A program made the position numbers and the translations under genes. Source: Flavobacteriales bacterium (lineage in GTDB: Bacteria; Bacteroidota; Bacteroidia; Flavobacteriales_E; Vicingaceae). From it: a DNA stretch of 64,000 nucleotides. The notes under the pieces were generated by a model, which did no database searches, was not told the DNA's origin, and saw only the letters and a program-made list of their open reading frames with translations. Below are positions 28,048 to 36,705 of the stretch, piece by piece. Position 1 is the stretch's first letter; each line of letters begins with the position of its first letter. The stretch is from positions 124,001-188,000 of the forward strand of contig JAPHUD010000012.1 in NCBI GenBank assembly GCA_026196775.1, read 5' to 3'.

Positions 28048-29142
28048 TTATCCTTTATAAAATGGCATTTTCACTACTTTAGCTTTTACTTTTTTATCTC
28101 TTATTAAAATATAAATATCTGAATCTACTTTAGCAAAAGAAGTTGCTACATAGCCCATACCTATTGCTTTGTTTAATGATGGAGATTGTGTTCCTGAAGT
28201 TACTTCACCTATTACATTTCCTTCTGCATCTACAATTTGGTAATGCTGACGAGGAATTCCTCTTTCTACTAACTCAAAACCAACTAATTTACGCGCTACA
28301 CCTTCTTCTTTTTGTTTTTTAAGATAATCCACATTTACAAAATCTTTGGTAAACTTGGTTATCCATCCCAATCCTGCTTCTATTGGTGATGTAGTATCGT
28401 TAATATCATTTCCGTAAAGGCAAAAACCCATTTCCAATCTTAAGGTATCTCTACAAGCTAATCCGGCCATTTTCATATCTACCGCTTTTCCTGCTTCCTG
28501 AATAGCATCCCAAATTTTTTCTGCATCTTTATTGTGAAAATAAACCTCAAAACCTCCTGCTCCGGTATATCCTGTTGAAGAAATGATTACATTTTCTACC
28601 CCTGCAAAAGTTCCTTCTTGCACGGTGTAGTAAGTCATATCTAAACTCATATTGGTTAAAGGTTGCAACATTTTTTGTGCATTGGGTCCTTGTACTGCCA
28701 ACAAAGAAATTCTATCTGAAATGTTTTCTATGCTTACATTGTTAGAATTATGCCTCACTACCCACTCCCAATCTTTATCAATGTTAGCACCGTTAACTAC
28801 CAACATGTATTTGTCTTTAGCCAACATGTACACCAATAAATCATCTACTATACCACCATCATAATTGGGGAAACAAGAATACTGTACTTTTCCTGGAGTT
28901 AATACCGCAGCATCATTAGAAGTTATTCTTTGAATTAAATCCAAAGCTCCTTCTCCACTCACCATAAATTCTCCCATGTGCGACACATCAAAAACACCAA
29001 CATTATTTCTAACATTTAAATGTTCGTCTGTTAAACCTGTATATTGCAAAGGCATGATAAAACCTGCAAAAGGAACCATTTTAGCTCCTAAGGCAATATG
29101 TTTGTCTTTTAAAATAATATCTTTTAATGCTGTCGCTTCCAT
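28048..29142 (-). CDS. gcvT: Aminomethyltransferase (glycine cleavage T protein)
   Basis: A 364-residue folate-dependent T protein of the glycine cleavage system, which transfers the methylene group of aminomethyl-lipoyl H protein to tetrahydrofolate. [17 protein letters not shown], the [19 protein letters not shown] block, [15 protein letters not shown] and [17 protein letters not shown] mark a full-length enzyme. The other glycine cleavage genes are not adjacent. A -7 element TACATTTG lies 30 bases upstream. Confidence 0.97.
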   Translation of the reverse strand: MEATALKDIILKDKHIALGAKMVPFAGFIMPLQYTGLTDEHLNVRNNVGVFDVSHMGEFMVSGEGALDLIQRITSNDAAVLTPGKVQYSCFPNYDGGIVDDLLVYMLAKDKYMLVVNGANIDKDWEWVVRHNSNNVSIENISDRISLLAVQGPNAQKMLQPLTNMSLDMTYYTVQEGTFAGVENVIISSTGYTGAGGFEVYFHNKDAEKIWDAIQEAGKAVDMKMAGLACRDTLRLEMGFCLYGNDINDTTSPIEAGLGWITKFTKDFVNVDYLKKQKEEGVARKLVGFELVERGIPRQHYQIVDAEGNVIGEVTSGTQSPSLNKAIGMGYVATSFAKVDSDIYILIRDKKVKAKVVKMPFYKG

Positions 29143-29171
29143 AAATTGTATGTTTTAAAATAAATAAGGAA

Positions 29172-29179
29172 CAAATGTA
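29172..29179 (-). promoter_or_regulatory. -7 element for gcvT
   Basis: Minus-strand TACATTTG matches TAnnTTTG, 30 bases before the gcvT start. The -33 half is not evident. Confidence 0.4.
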
Positions 29180-29266
29180 TAAATAATTACGCTAAAATTC
29201 TTAAAAAAGTAAGTGATTGACGGGTAAATTTATTAACTATGAAAATAAGAATATAAAATCAAAAAT

Positions 29267-29320
29267 AGATTCCCGATAATTTTCTGCGTGCCTTGAAAAT
29301 TTCGAGAATGACGGTAAGAA
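29267..29320. repeat. Dispersed repeat, left copy
   Basis: About 54 bases beginning AGATTCCCGATAATTTT and ending with AAAATTTCGAGAATGACGG and TAA. A similar segment in the same orientation lies at 31714-31768. Together they bracket the TonB-domain and KAP NTPase genes. Confidence 0.6.
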
Positions 29321-29374
29321 GTTGGTTAGAGCTTATTTTTTGCTGTACAACCTGTCCGTCATTGCTCAGCTATC

Positions 29375-29420
29375 CTAAACAGAACAAGTTACACTATGCT
29401 AAACTCGTACTAGTGTAAGG
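29375..29420. repeat. Short direct repeat A, left copy
   Basis: Begins CTAAACAGAA and contains TTACACTA and CTAAACTC. About three quarters of its 45 bases match a same-orientation copy at 29922-29966 on the other side of the TonB-domain gene. Confidence 0.55.
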
Positions 29421-29421
29421 A

Positions 29422-29883
29422 TTAGTCTTTCTCTTTTTTGTTATAAGCAATACAGAACGAAAATGGTGTAAAATATCTTGAAGGAACTTTTTTATTGTTT
29501 TTAATCGCTGGTTCCCATTTTGGCATATTTTTTATTTTTTCCAAAATAAATTCTCCATATGGATATGGGTTTATTGGTCTAAAAATACAAGCATCAATTA
29601 CATATCCATTTGTATCTATAATAAAATGAACATAATATCTACCATGCCAGTTTTGAACACCTTTTGGAAGGTTAAAGTCGGACATTAGGTATTTTGTTAA
29701 TTCCTTTTCACCGCCAGGGAATTCTGCTTCTTTGTCAAAATTACCGTTAAGAATAGCAATAGTTGTATCATTAAAATTATAAGTTGAGTCACAATTTAAA
29801 TAACTCATATCTTTTTCAATTAATTGAGCATCAACTTTTAGTGAACAAAAAATGACTATTAATATTGAAATTATTTTTTTCAT
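29422..29883 (-). CDS. TonB C-terminal-domain exported protein
   Basis: A 153-residue protein with a signal peptide (about residues 1-20, ending VDAQ) and a stand-alone TonB_C-like domain (about 55-150): PGGEKELTKYLMSDFNLP, then YYVHFIIDTNGYVIDACIFRP and MPKWEPAIKNNKKVPSRYFTPFSF. True TonB has an N-terminal membrane anchor and a proline-rich span, both absent here, so this is not a classical energy transducer. Such short proteins are common and of unknown role in Bacteroidota. It is flanked by short direct repeats and shares the patch with the KAP NTPase. Confidence 0.82.
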   Translation of the reverse strand: MKKIISILIVIFCSLKVDAQLIEKDMSYLNCDSTYNFNDTTIAILNGNFDKEAEFPGGEKELTKYLMSDFNLPKGVQNWHGRYYVHFIIDTNGYVIDACIFRPINPYPYGEFILEKIKNMPKWEPAIKNNKKVPSRYFTPFSFCIAYNKKEKD

Positions 29884-29921
29884 CTTTTAATTTTATATCT
29901 TAAAACTTTAATTCATTAAAA

Positions 29922-29966
29922 CTAAACAGAATGATTTACACTACACTAAACTCACACTAACATGAG
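29922..29966. repeat. Short direct repeat A, right copy
   Basis: Begins CTAAACAGAA and carries TTTACACTA and CTAAACTC, matching the left copy at 29375-29420. Confidence 0.55.
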
Positions 29967-29972
29967 ATATCC

Positions 29973-31529
29973 TTAACTAACTATTTGTAATTTATCTTTT
30001 AGCTCATACATCTTAATATGTGTAAGTATCTTTTTAATTTCTTTTTTGATTTCTAATGAATCAATTACACGATTTTCTGATTGATTAGAAGATAAACCAA
30101 TCTCACAATTACTGAAATAACTTTCGTTTTGATTATATACATTATTATAGTTCCATTTTAACTTATGCACCAACTTAACTCCAAAACAAGTTTGTATTGG
30201 AAAACCTTCGTCTATACTCAATGAATAATCATCTCTGTAATTTCTAAAAAATATCAATAAAGGTTTATTATTTCTATTTTGATTAATATTAATTATTAAA
30301 GCAAAAGATTTTAAAATTGATAAATATTTTTCTTCGTTTACAAATTTTAGACGATCTGGTATTTGATCAATAGCATTCTCCATATAGCTAAAAGAACCAA
30401 ATATAACTGACAAGTATTTAAAAATATAAATAATACTCACATCATCTGAGGATATCCACAATCTTTCAACGTTTTTATTAATATGTGGAATATTGTTGAT
30501 ATTACTAAAATTATATTCAAAATAATTGAAAGGTTTTATAGATGGAGAATATTTAGATTTTATTAATTCTCTAACTGTAAGTTTATCATGATATAAAAAA
30601 TTTCTTAGTAAAATACTAAAAACATCAATAACGTAATCAGGTAAAGGAAGTTTCAACTTAGTTAAATACAAATCAACCGCATCATTGTTATCGAATTTAA
30701 AAATTTCATCCGAATAAAACTTATCTATATATCCATTGAAATCAGTATTTCCTCCATATTTATGATGGAAGATAGATTCAATATTTTTTAAATGACAAAC
30801 TAATATAACTTTATCAAAACCAAATTTGTGTTTTTTAGTTTCATAATCATGATGAGATGAAAAAATATTTAATAATCTAAAAATATGTTCTGGATCTAAT
30901 CTATCTAAATCATCTATTAACAAAACAACTTTTTTGTCTTTTTGTATTCGATTAATCACATTAGAAATTAATTCACTAACAAGATTATATTCAACATAAG
31001 AAGCCAATTCATTAGCTTTTTCTTCTGAATATTCTATAAGAATATTATCATCAAACTTCATTTTTTTGTTTAATTCTTTCTCATATTTACTAAACTCTTC
31101 TATTAAACTGTAAACACCATCAAAAGCAGTTGAAGCAACCTCTCCAATAGGATGTAGTTTAGATAAAGCTTTTGATAAATGTTTTCCAATTGTTAGCGGC
31201 TTATTTAGAGCGAGAGATACGGCAGATTGGATTGTACTTACTTTTAAATCTTTTTCTAGATTAATTTCGCCAAGAAGTTGTAGTTGTTTAATAATATCTA
31301 TTTTGATTAATTCAAAAATATTATCATTTGAGTTAACTACATAATTAACAGGAAATAACTTTATAGTAATAATATCGTTTTCTCTTTCTTTAAAATAAGA
31401 ATTTAAAAAAGTTGTTTTACCAATTCCATATTTTCCAGAAAACAAAATGTTTGAATTATGTTCTAATTCAAAATGGGCTTTAAATCTATTCCAAATATTA
31501 CCATAAGGTATAAGCTCATTATTTTCCAC
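29973..31529 (-). CDS. KAP family P-loop NTPase
   Basis: A 518-residue protein with Walker A GKYGIGKTT (G32 to K38-T39) and Walker B VVLLIDDLDRLDPEHIF (about residues 197-213), the DDLDR form being typical of KAP NTPases. The segment FGFDKVILVCHLKNIE resembles the sensor strand after Walker B. No obvious membrane insertion, unlike animal Kidins220. The C-terminal 200 residues are Asn/Tyr/Ile-rich and match nothing I recognise. Many bacterial KAP NTPases occur as single accessory genes and some are linked to phage defence; that link is inference here. It lies in a repeat-bracketed patch beside the polysaccharide locus. Confidence 0.85.
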   Translation of the reverse strand: MENNELIPYGNIWNRFKAHFELEHNSNILFSGKYGIGKTTFLNSYFKERENDIITIKLFPVNYVVNSNDNIFELIKIDIIKQLQLLGEINLEKDLKVSTIQSAVSLALNKPLTIGKHLSKALSKLHPIGEVASTAFDGVYSLIEEFSKYEKELNKKMKFDDNILIEYSEEKANELASYVEYNLVSELISNVINRIQKDKKVVLLIDDLDRLDPEHIFRLLNIFSSHHDYETKKHKFGFDKVILVCHLKNIESIFHHKYGGNTDFNGYIDKFYSDEIFKFDNNDAVDLYLTKLKLPLPDYVIDVFSILLRNFLYHDKLTVRELIKSKYSPSIKPFNYFEYNFSNINNIPHINKNVERLWISSDDVSIIYIFKYLSVIFGSFSYMENAIDQIPDRLKFVNEEKYLSILKSFALIININQNRNNKPLLIFFRNYRDDYSLSIDEGFPIQTCFGVKLVHKLKWNYNNVYNQNESYFSNCEIGLSSNQSENRVIDSLEIKKEIKKILTHIKMYELKDKLQIVS

Positions 31530-31616
31530 TAAATATTCCTCCCGTTTTATTTATGATTAAAATTCCCTCCCCCGTATAATCTATGCCTTGAGGTTTATGC
31601 TTTCAATTCATCCCAA

Positions 31617-31624
31617 CAAATATA
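31617..31624 (-). promoter_or_regulatory. -7 element upstream of the KAP NTPase
   Basis: Minus-strand TATATTTG matches TAnnTTTG, 88 bases before the start at 31529. The leader would be unusually long for this window. Confidence 0.3.
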
Positions 31625-31713
31625 CAATATTTTTACAAGGTGTTGATTTTGTTTAGACTATATAGTTTAGTTGGAATATCCTCCTCTCAAGAGGAAAAAA
31701 GTTAAATCAAACA

Positions 31714-31768
31714 GATTCTCAATAATTTTTCCGTTGCACTTCAAAATTTCGGGAATGACGGTAAAAGA
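31714..31768. repeat. Dispersed repeat, right copy
   Basis: Begins AGATTCTCAATAATTTTTCC and ends CGGGAATGACGGTAAAAG; same orientation as the copy at 29267-29320. Confidence 0.6.
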
Positions 31769-31785
31769 TAGGCTTTGTACTTTGG

Positions 31786-31807
31786 AAAAGCCCCCTTCGG
31801 GGCTTTT
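31786..31807 (-). terminator. Terminator at the end of the polysaccharide operon
   Basis: A perfect nine-base stem AAAAGCCCC / GGGGCTTTT with a four-base loop begins five bases past the stop of the last polysaccharide gene. The T-run on the minus strand is only four bases. Confidence 0.65.
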
Positions 31808-31811
31808 ATTT

Positions 31812-33692
31812 CTACTTATCCAACTCCTCGTAAACAGAGTTTTTACTCTTAAACTCAGGTACCAAAGCCTTCATTTGGGCTACAATTTGAAAGTTGTTTT
31901 GAGCATTAAAACTGCTTATCAGTTGGTTAATTTTAGTATCTACTTCTTGGAAATCATATTTTTTAACCTTCGCTATCATAATTTGATTATGGTGGGTAGC
32001 GATGGTATTTTCTTCATTTGCCAACAATTCTTCGTAAAGTTTCTCTCCCGGACGAAGTCCTGTGTAGGTAATCTTGATGTCTTTATCTAAGGTTAACCCT
32101 GATAGTTTTATCATTTTTTTAGCTAAATCGAGTATTTTAACCGATTCGCCCATATCAAAAATATAAATCTCCCCTCCTTCTCCCGATGTTCCTGCTTCTA
32201 ACACTAGCTGACAAGCTTCAGGGATAGTCATAAAAAATCGGGTAATATCAGGATGTGTTATGGTTATTGGTCCTCCACTTTCAATCTGCTTTCTAAACCT
32301 TGGAATTACTGAACCGTTAGAGCCTAATACATTTCCAAAACGAGTGGTGATAAATTTAGTATTAGCGGTAGTACTCAGCGATTGAATATATATTTCCGCA
32401 ATTCTCTTGCTCGCTCCCATTACATTGGTTGGATTTACTGCTTTGTCTGTAGAAACCATCACAAATCGCTCTATATTGTACCGTACGGCTAAATCTGCAA
32501 TTACTTTTGTCCCCAACACATTGGTAAAAATAGATTCCGAAGGATTATTCTCCATCATAGGAACATGTTTGTAAGCCGCAGCATGAAAAACATAATTAGG
32601 CTGAAAAGTCTTAAAAAGGTTTTCCATTCTTTCTTTGTTTCTAATATCTCCAATTACTATTTCGTAAGGAACATGGTTAGGATCATCGCCCAATTCTAGT
32701 TCCATATCGTATAGTGGCGATTCTGCTTGGTCGAGCAAAATAATTTTTTTGGGACTAAAATGAACAATTTGTCTTACCATTTCACTACCTATACTTCCTG
32801 CTGCTCCAGTAACCAATATCACTTTATCAGATAATTGTTGTTTAATCTTATCTTCACTCAGTTTAATGGGTTCTCTTTCCAATAGTTCTTCAATCTGAAT
32901 TTTTTTAATCTGCTTAAAACTCAGCTGTCCGTTTATCCAGTTAGAAACAGGAGGCACGTTCAACACCTTGGTATCATACTTTAAGCAAGTGTCAATGAGT
33001 TTTTTCTTTTTAGCTGCACTTAAATTTTGTATAGAAATAATAACATGAGCAACATCTTCTTTACTCAATAAATCATCTAACTTGTTTAGCCTTAAAATTT
33101 TTACACCCTCTAAAATCTTTCCTTCTTTTTTAGGATCTTCATCAATAAACGCCAATACTTTATACTTCAACCCAGCATCTTTATCAAGCGTTCTTTTAGT
33201 AATAATGCCAGACTCACCTGCCCCAAAAATAATCACGTTGCTTTTTTCTCGGTAGGGATTCATTATTTCTGTGTAAATAGATTTAAACAACACCCTTAGC
33301 GTTATCATTAAAAACAGGGTTGCCATATAATCTATAATGATAATAGAAAATGGTATGGGAAAGGTTTTATTGATGCCGTAGTAAAAAATAAGGTTAACCA
33401 CAACAAAAGCTAAACTGCCTATTGTTAATGTTACAAATATGCGTTGAGAATCTTTGGAGCTAGTATGTTTTATAATGCCTTTATATGTTTTGGAAACAAG
33501 AAAACTAATTGCTCTAATTCCTAAAACCACACCAAAAACTAATGGAAAGTCAACTATTGCAATATCAGGAATGTCGAAATTAAACCTAACAAGATAGGCT
33601 ATAACAACGGAAATAAAACAAATGGATAGGTCAATTAAAAATATAATCCACCTTGGTATATTGTTCTTAAATAGAAGATGTATCAAATTCAT
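31812..33692 (-). CDS. WbpM/CapD-type membrane-anchored NDP-sugar 4,6-dehydratase
   Basis: A 626-residue protein: four N-terminal membrane helices (to about residue 130), a CoA-binding-like Rossmann domain (VIIFGAGESGIITKRTL) and a C-terminal SDR domain with the NAD loop VTGAAGSIGSEMVRQI. The catalytic Tyr of ordinary epimerases is replaced by Met in NVMGASKR, as in WbpM and FlaA1, which convert UDP-GlcNAc to a 4-keto-6-deoxy sugar. It is the last gene of the polysaccharide operon. With the aminotransferase and small sugar transferase upstream it could make a bacillosamine-like first sugar. Substrate is inferred. Confidence 0.9.
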   Translation of the reverse strand: MNLIHLLFKNNIPRWIIFLIDLSICFISVVIAYLVRFNFDIPDIAIVDFPLVFGVVLGIRAISFLVSKTYKGIIKHTSSKDSQRIFVTLTIGSLAFVVVNLIFYYGINKTFPIPFSIIIIDYMATLFLMITLRVLFKSIYTEIMNPYREKSNVIIFGAGESGIITKRTLDKDAGLKYKVLAFIDEDPKKEGKILEGVKILRLNKLDDLLSKEDVAHVIISIQNLSAAKKKKLIDTCLKYDTKVLNVPPVSNWINGQLSFKQIKKIQIEELLEREPIKLSEDKIKQQLSDKVILVTGAAGSIGSEMVRQIVHFSPKKIILLDQAESPLYDMELELGDDPNHVPYEIVIGDIRNKERMENLFKTFQPNYVFHAAAYKHVPMMENNPSESIFTNVLGTKVIADLAVRYNIERFVMVSTDKAVNPTNVMGASKRIAEIYIQSLSTTANTKFITTRFGNVLGSNGSVIPRFRKQIESGGPITITHPDITRFFMTIPEACQLVLEAGTSGEGGEIYIFDMGESVKILDLAKKMIKLSGLTLDKDIKITYTGLRPGEKLYEELLANEENTIATHHNQIMIAKVKKYDFQEVDTKINQLISSFNAQNNFQIVAQMKALVPEFKSKNSVYEELDK

Positions 33693-33774
33693 TTTAACCT
33701 ATTAGAATAAAAAACGAAAATTAAAAATTATATATTAATTGATCTGAATAAGATGAAATTAATATTCACAATTA

Positions 33775-34362
33775 CTAACTAATAATTTTAGCTATGGTTC
33801 TGAATATAATCTTGATATCAGTTACAACACTTTTTTCTCCAATATATTTTAAGTTAAGCTTTAATTTACTTGGCATAACTTCTTCAATATAAGTTTTTTC
33901 TGGGTTAAGCGACCTTCCTAGTACTTCATTTTCATTAATGTATGCTATACTAGCATAATCGGTTATTCCGGGTTTTACAGAAAGTACTTTTTGTTGTTCC
34001 TGGTTATATAAATCAACATACTTTCTAACTTCAGGACGAGGACCAACCAAACTCATATCTCCAATAAAAACATTTATTAACTGCGGCAATTCGTCAATTT
34101 TATATTTTCTGATAAAATAACCAGGCTTAGTAATTCTACTATCATTACCACCAACAGTAAGCAAACCTTTTTTATCAGAACCAACAGCCATAGATCTAAA
34201 TTTAAACAATTTAAAATCTTTTCCGTCTTTACCTACTCTGGTTTGTTTATAAAATACACCACCTTTAGAATCTAAGGTAATTATTAAGGCAATTATCAAA
34301 AACAAAGGAAATAGAACAATTAATCCAATCAATGAAAAAAATATATCCATTAATCGTTTCAT
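33775..34362 (-). CDS. Small initiating sugar-phosphate transferase (PglC/WcaJ-like)
   Basis: A 195-residue bacterial sugar transferase. One N-terminal membrane-inserted helix (about residues 8-28) precedes the catalytic core: RVGKDGKDFKLFKFRSM, the IDELPQLINVFIGDMSLVGPRPE block with its catalytic Asp-Glu pair, and KPGITDYASI. The lack of extra transmembrane domains matches monotopic PglC-type enzymes, which load a sugar-1-phosphate on undecaprenyl phosphate. The start overlaps the stop of the upstream aminotransferase by one base. Donor not determined; a UDP-4-amino sugar is plausible from context. Confidence 0.93.
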   Translation of the reverse strand: MKRLMDIFFSLIGLIVLFPLFLIIALIITLDSKGGVFYKQTRVGKDGKDFKLFKFRSMAVGSDKKGLLTVGGNDSRITKPGYFIRKYKIDELPQLINVFIGDMSLVGPRPEVRKYVDLYNQEQQKVLSVKPGITDYASIAYINENEVLGRSLNPEKTYIEEVMPSKLKLNLKYIGEKSVVTDIKIIFRTIAKIIS

Positions 34363-35576
34363 TATCCCACTACTTTTTTAACTGCATTAACAACTGCTTC
34401 TATAACCGTTTGAATCTGTTCATCTGTTAGGTCATAAAACACCGGTAAAGAGATTTCTCTAGAAAAATTATCAAGTGTAATAGGATAATTATTGACATCA
34501 TAGCCTAAATTCTTATAAAAACTCATGGCAGGAACAGGAATGAAGTGAACATTTACCGATACATCCTGATTAAATATTTCCTGAATAATTGTGTCTCTTT
34601 GTTCTTCTGTACAGTTTTTAATCCTTAGCGGAAACAAATGGTAAGAAGTTTCCTTTTGATCTGCAGCATCAATAGTTACAGGCAATTCAGCCCATTGATA
34701 TTCTGAAAAAGCTTGTTGATAAGCATTTACAATGTATTTTCTTTTTGGTAAAGTTTCACTATCATATCTTGCCAACTCCACCTGACCAATAGCTGCCATA
34801 ATATCTGTCATGTTGCATTTATACCCAGCTTCCACTATATCATAACGCCAATTGCCTTTTTGTGTTTTTGCTAATGCATCTTTATTTTGTCCGTGCAAGG
34901 TTTTTACACACAACAATTGATAAATTTCATTGTTATCAAACGGCTCAGGTAAGTTTAATGCAACCGCCCCACCTTCTCCGGTAGTCAGGTTTTTTACTGC
35001 ATGAAAAGAAAATACAGAAACATCAGTTAAGCTTCCTGTTTTTTTACCTTTATAAGTTGCTCCAAACGAATGAGCAGCATCAGAAAGCACTAAAATTCTT
35101 CCTAGTTTTTTTTGTTCACCTGTAGTAGCAACAAATGTATTTTTGTGCTTGGTTACTAAAGCATTAATTGCATCAAAATCGCAAGGCAATCCACCAAAAT
35201 CTACTGGCATAATTACTTTTGTTTTGGAAGTAATGGCCTTTTCAATTTCGGCAACATTAATGTTAAAATCATGAAAATTCACATCTACAAAAACAGGTGT
35301 GGCTCCACAGTGTATTACTACATTAGCCGTAGCTGAATAAGTATAGGCAGGTAAAATAACCTCATCGCCTTCTTTTACACCAAACCAACGCAAAATAATT
35401 TCTAACCCTGCTGTAGCACTATTTAAACAAAGTGTATTTTTATTACCACAATAAGCTGTAATTTCTTTTTCAAAAGCCTTAGTCCTTGGCCCTGTAGTAA
35501 TCCAACCCGACTGAAGCACCTTAGTTACTTCGTCTATTACTTGTTGATTAATGTGTGGTGGTGAAAATGGAATCAT
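34362..35576 (-). CDS. DegT/DnrJ/EryC1/StrS sugar aminotransferase
   Basis: A 404-residue PLP enzyme of the sugar aminotransferase family. GSGWITTGPRTKAFE-like QSGWITTGPRTKAFEKEI, LPAYTYSATANVVIHCG, SDAAHSFGATYKG and the PLP lysine in FHAVKNLTTGEGGAV are visible. Such enzymes aminate the 4- or 3-keto group of nucleotide sugars. Placement between wecB and the PglC-like transferase, with a WbpM-type dehydratase downstream, suggests a PglE-like 4-amination. It differs from the FdtB-like aminotransferase of the same locus. Confidence 0.92.
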   Translation of the reverse strand: MIPFSPPHINQQVIDEVTKVLQSGWITTGPRTKAFEKEITAYCGNKNTLCLNSATAGLEIILRWFGVKEGDEVILPAYTYSATANVVIHCGATPVFVDVNFHDFNINVAEIEKAITSKTKVIMPVDFGGLPCDFDAINALVTKHKNTFVATTGEQKKLGRILVLSDAAHSFGATYKGKKTGSLTDVSVFSFHAVKNLTTGEGGAVALNLPEPFDNNEIYQLLCVKTLHGQNKDALAKTQKGNWRYDIVEAGYKCNMTDIMAAIGQVELARYDSETLPKRKYIVNAYQQAFSEYQWAELPVTIDAADQKETSYHLFPLRIKNCTEEQRDTIIQEIFNQDVSVNVHFIPVPAMSFYKNLGYDVNNYPITLDNFSREISLPVFYDLTDEQIQTVIEAVVNAVKKVVG

Positions 35577-35634
35577 ATATTTGATTATTAAATGTTATTT
35601 GTTAATCGTTAATGAATATTAAATATTTCAATTA

Positions 35635-36705
35635 CTAATCTTTAATCAACTCTCGAACAATATTTTCACAAGCTTTTCCTTTCCCATATAAATCTATGGT
35701 GAAATCTGCTTTTTGCCCTAACATTTGTTCTACTCCTGCTATTATTTTTTTAGTATCACTTCCAACAAGCACATTCACTTTGTTTTCAACCAACTCTACC
35801 CACTCTGTCTGCTCTCGCATAGTAACACAGTTTTTCTTAAAGAAGAAAGCTTCTTTTTGTAAACCACCACTATCTGTCATTACTAAGGCACATTTTTTCA
35901 GTAACTCTATCATATCAAAATATCCAACAGGATCTATGATATCGAACTCCATTTTTAGTCCTAAATCAGCAATTTTTCCTTTGGTTCTCGGATGAAGTGG
36001 TAATACCACAGGAATTGTTTTATTAATGGTGTTTAATGCATCTATTATTCCTGTTAAATTCACTTTATTGTCCGTATTTTCTGCTCTATGGAGCGTACAT
36101 AAAATAAATCTATCATGCGTTATTGTATTGGCTACAGTAGCTTTTTCAGCAGAAGTAAGTGAATAATATTCTGCTGCATCTTGCATTACATCTCCACTTT
36201 TAATGATTTTTGCATCAATATTTCCATAACCTTCTTTCAATAGATTATCAACTGCTGTTTGTGTCGGACAAAACAAATAATCAGAAATTCTATCGGTTAA
36301 AATTCTATTTACCTCTTCTGGCATTTCCATATTAAAACTTCTTAATCCTGCTTCAACATGAGCTACTTTTATATGTAATTTTTTAGCTGCCAGTGCTCCA
36401 GCAATAGTAGAATTTGTATCTCCATAAACCAACAGTAAATCAGGTTTCTCTTCTAATAATATCTTTTCAATCTGCTCTAACATTCTGCCCGTCATAGCTC
36501 CATGTCCAACACTGTTAATGTTTAAGTTGTATTTTGGTTTAGGAATTTCCATTTCTCTAAAAAACACTTCACTCATATTATCATCAAAATGTTGACCTGT
36601 ATGTACAATTATTTCTTCAATTTCTGTATATTTCTCTATTGTTCTGCTTAAAGCAGCAGCTTTTACAAACTGTGGTCTGGCTCCTACTATGGTTATAATT
36701 TTCAT
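35635..36705 (-). CDS. wecB: UDP-N-acetylglucosamine 2-epimerase (non-hydrolysing)
   Basis: A 356-residue epimerase interconverting UDP-GlcNAc and UDP-ManNAc. GARPQFVKAAALSR, HTGQHFDDNMSEVFF, YGDTNSTIAGALAA, HVEAGLRSF and the MTDSGGLQKEAFF segment are characteristic. Its start overlaps the stop of the upstream membrane ligase/polymerase gene by four bases. No wecC-type ManNAc dehydrogenase lies in the locus, so ManNAc itself or another derivative would be the product used. Confidence 0.95.
   Translation of the reverse strand: MKIITIVGARPQFVKAAALSRTIEKYTEIEEIIVHTGQHFDDNMSEVFFREMEIPKPKYNLNINSVGHGAMTGRMLEQIEKILLEEKPDLLLVYGDTNSTIAGALAAKKLHIKVAHVEAGLRSFNMEMPEEVNRILTDRISDYLFCPTQTAVDNLLKEGYGNIDAKIIKSGDVMQDAAEYYSLTSAEKATVANTITHDRFILCTLHRAENTDNKVNLTGIIDALNTINKTIPVVLPLHPRTKGKIADLGLKMEFDIIDPVGYFDMIELLKKCALVMTDSGGLQKEAFFFKKNCVTMREQTEWVELVENKVNVLVGSDTKKIIAGVEQMLGQKADFTIDLYGKGKACENIVRELIKD

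Noticed and set aside
29422-29883. Classical TonB energy transducer
   Set aside because: There is no N-terminal membrane anchor or proline-rich span; only a signal peptide and the C-terminal domain.
29267-31768. Insertion sequence or integron
   Set aside because: No transposase or integrase, and the bounding repeats are direct and degenerate rather than terminal inverted repeats.
31671-32090. 139-codon plus-strand frame
   Set aside because: Mostly antisense to the WbpM-type dehydratase gene and covers the repeat and terminator; no domain signal.
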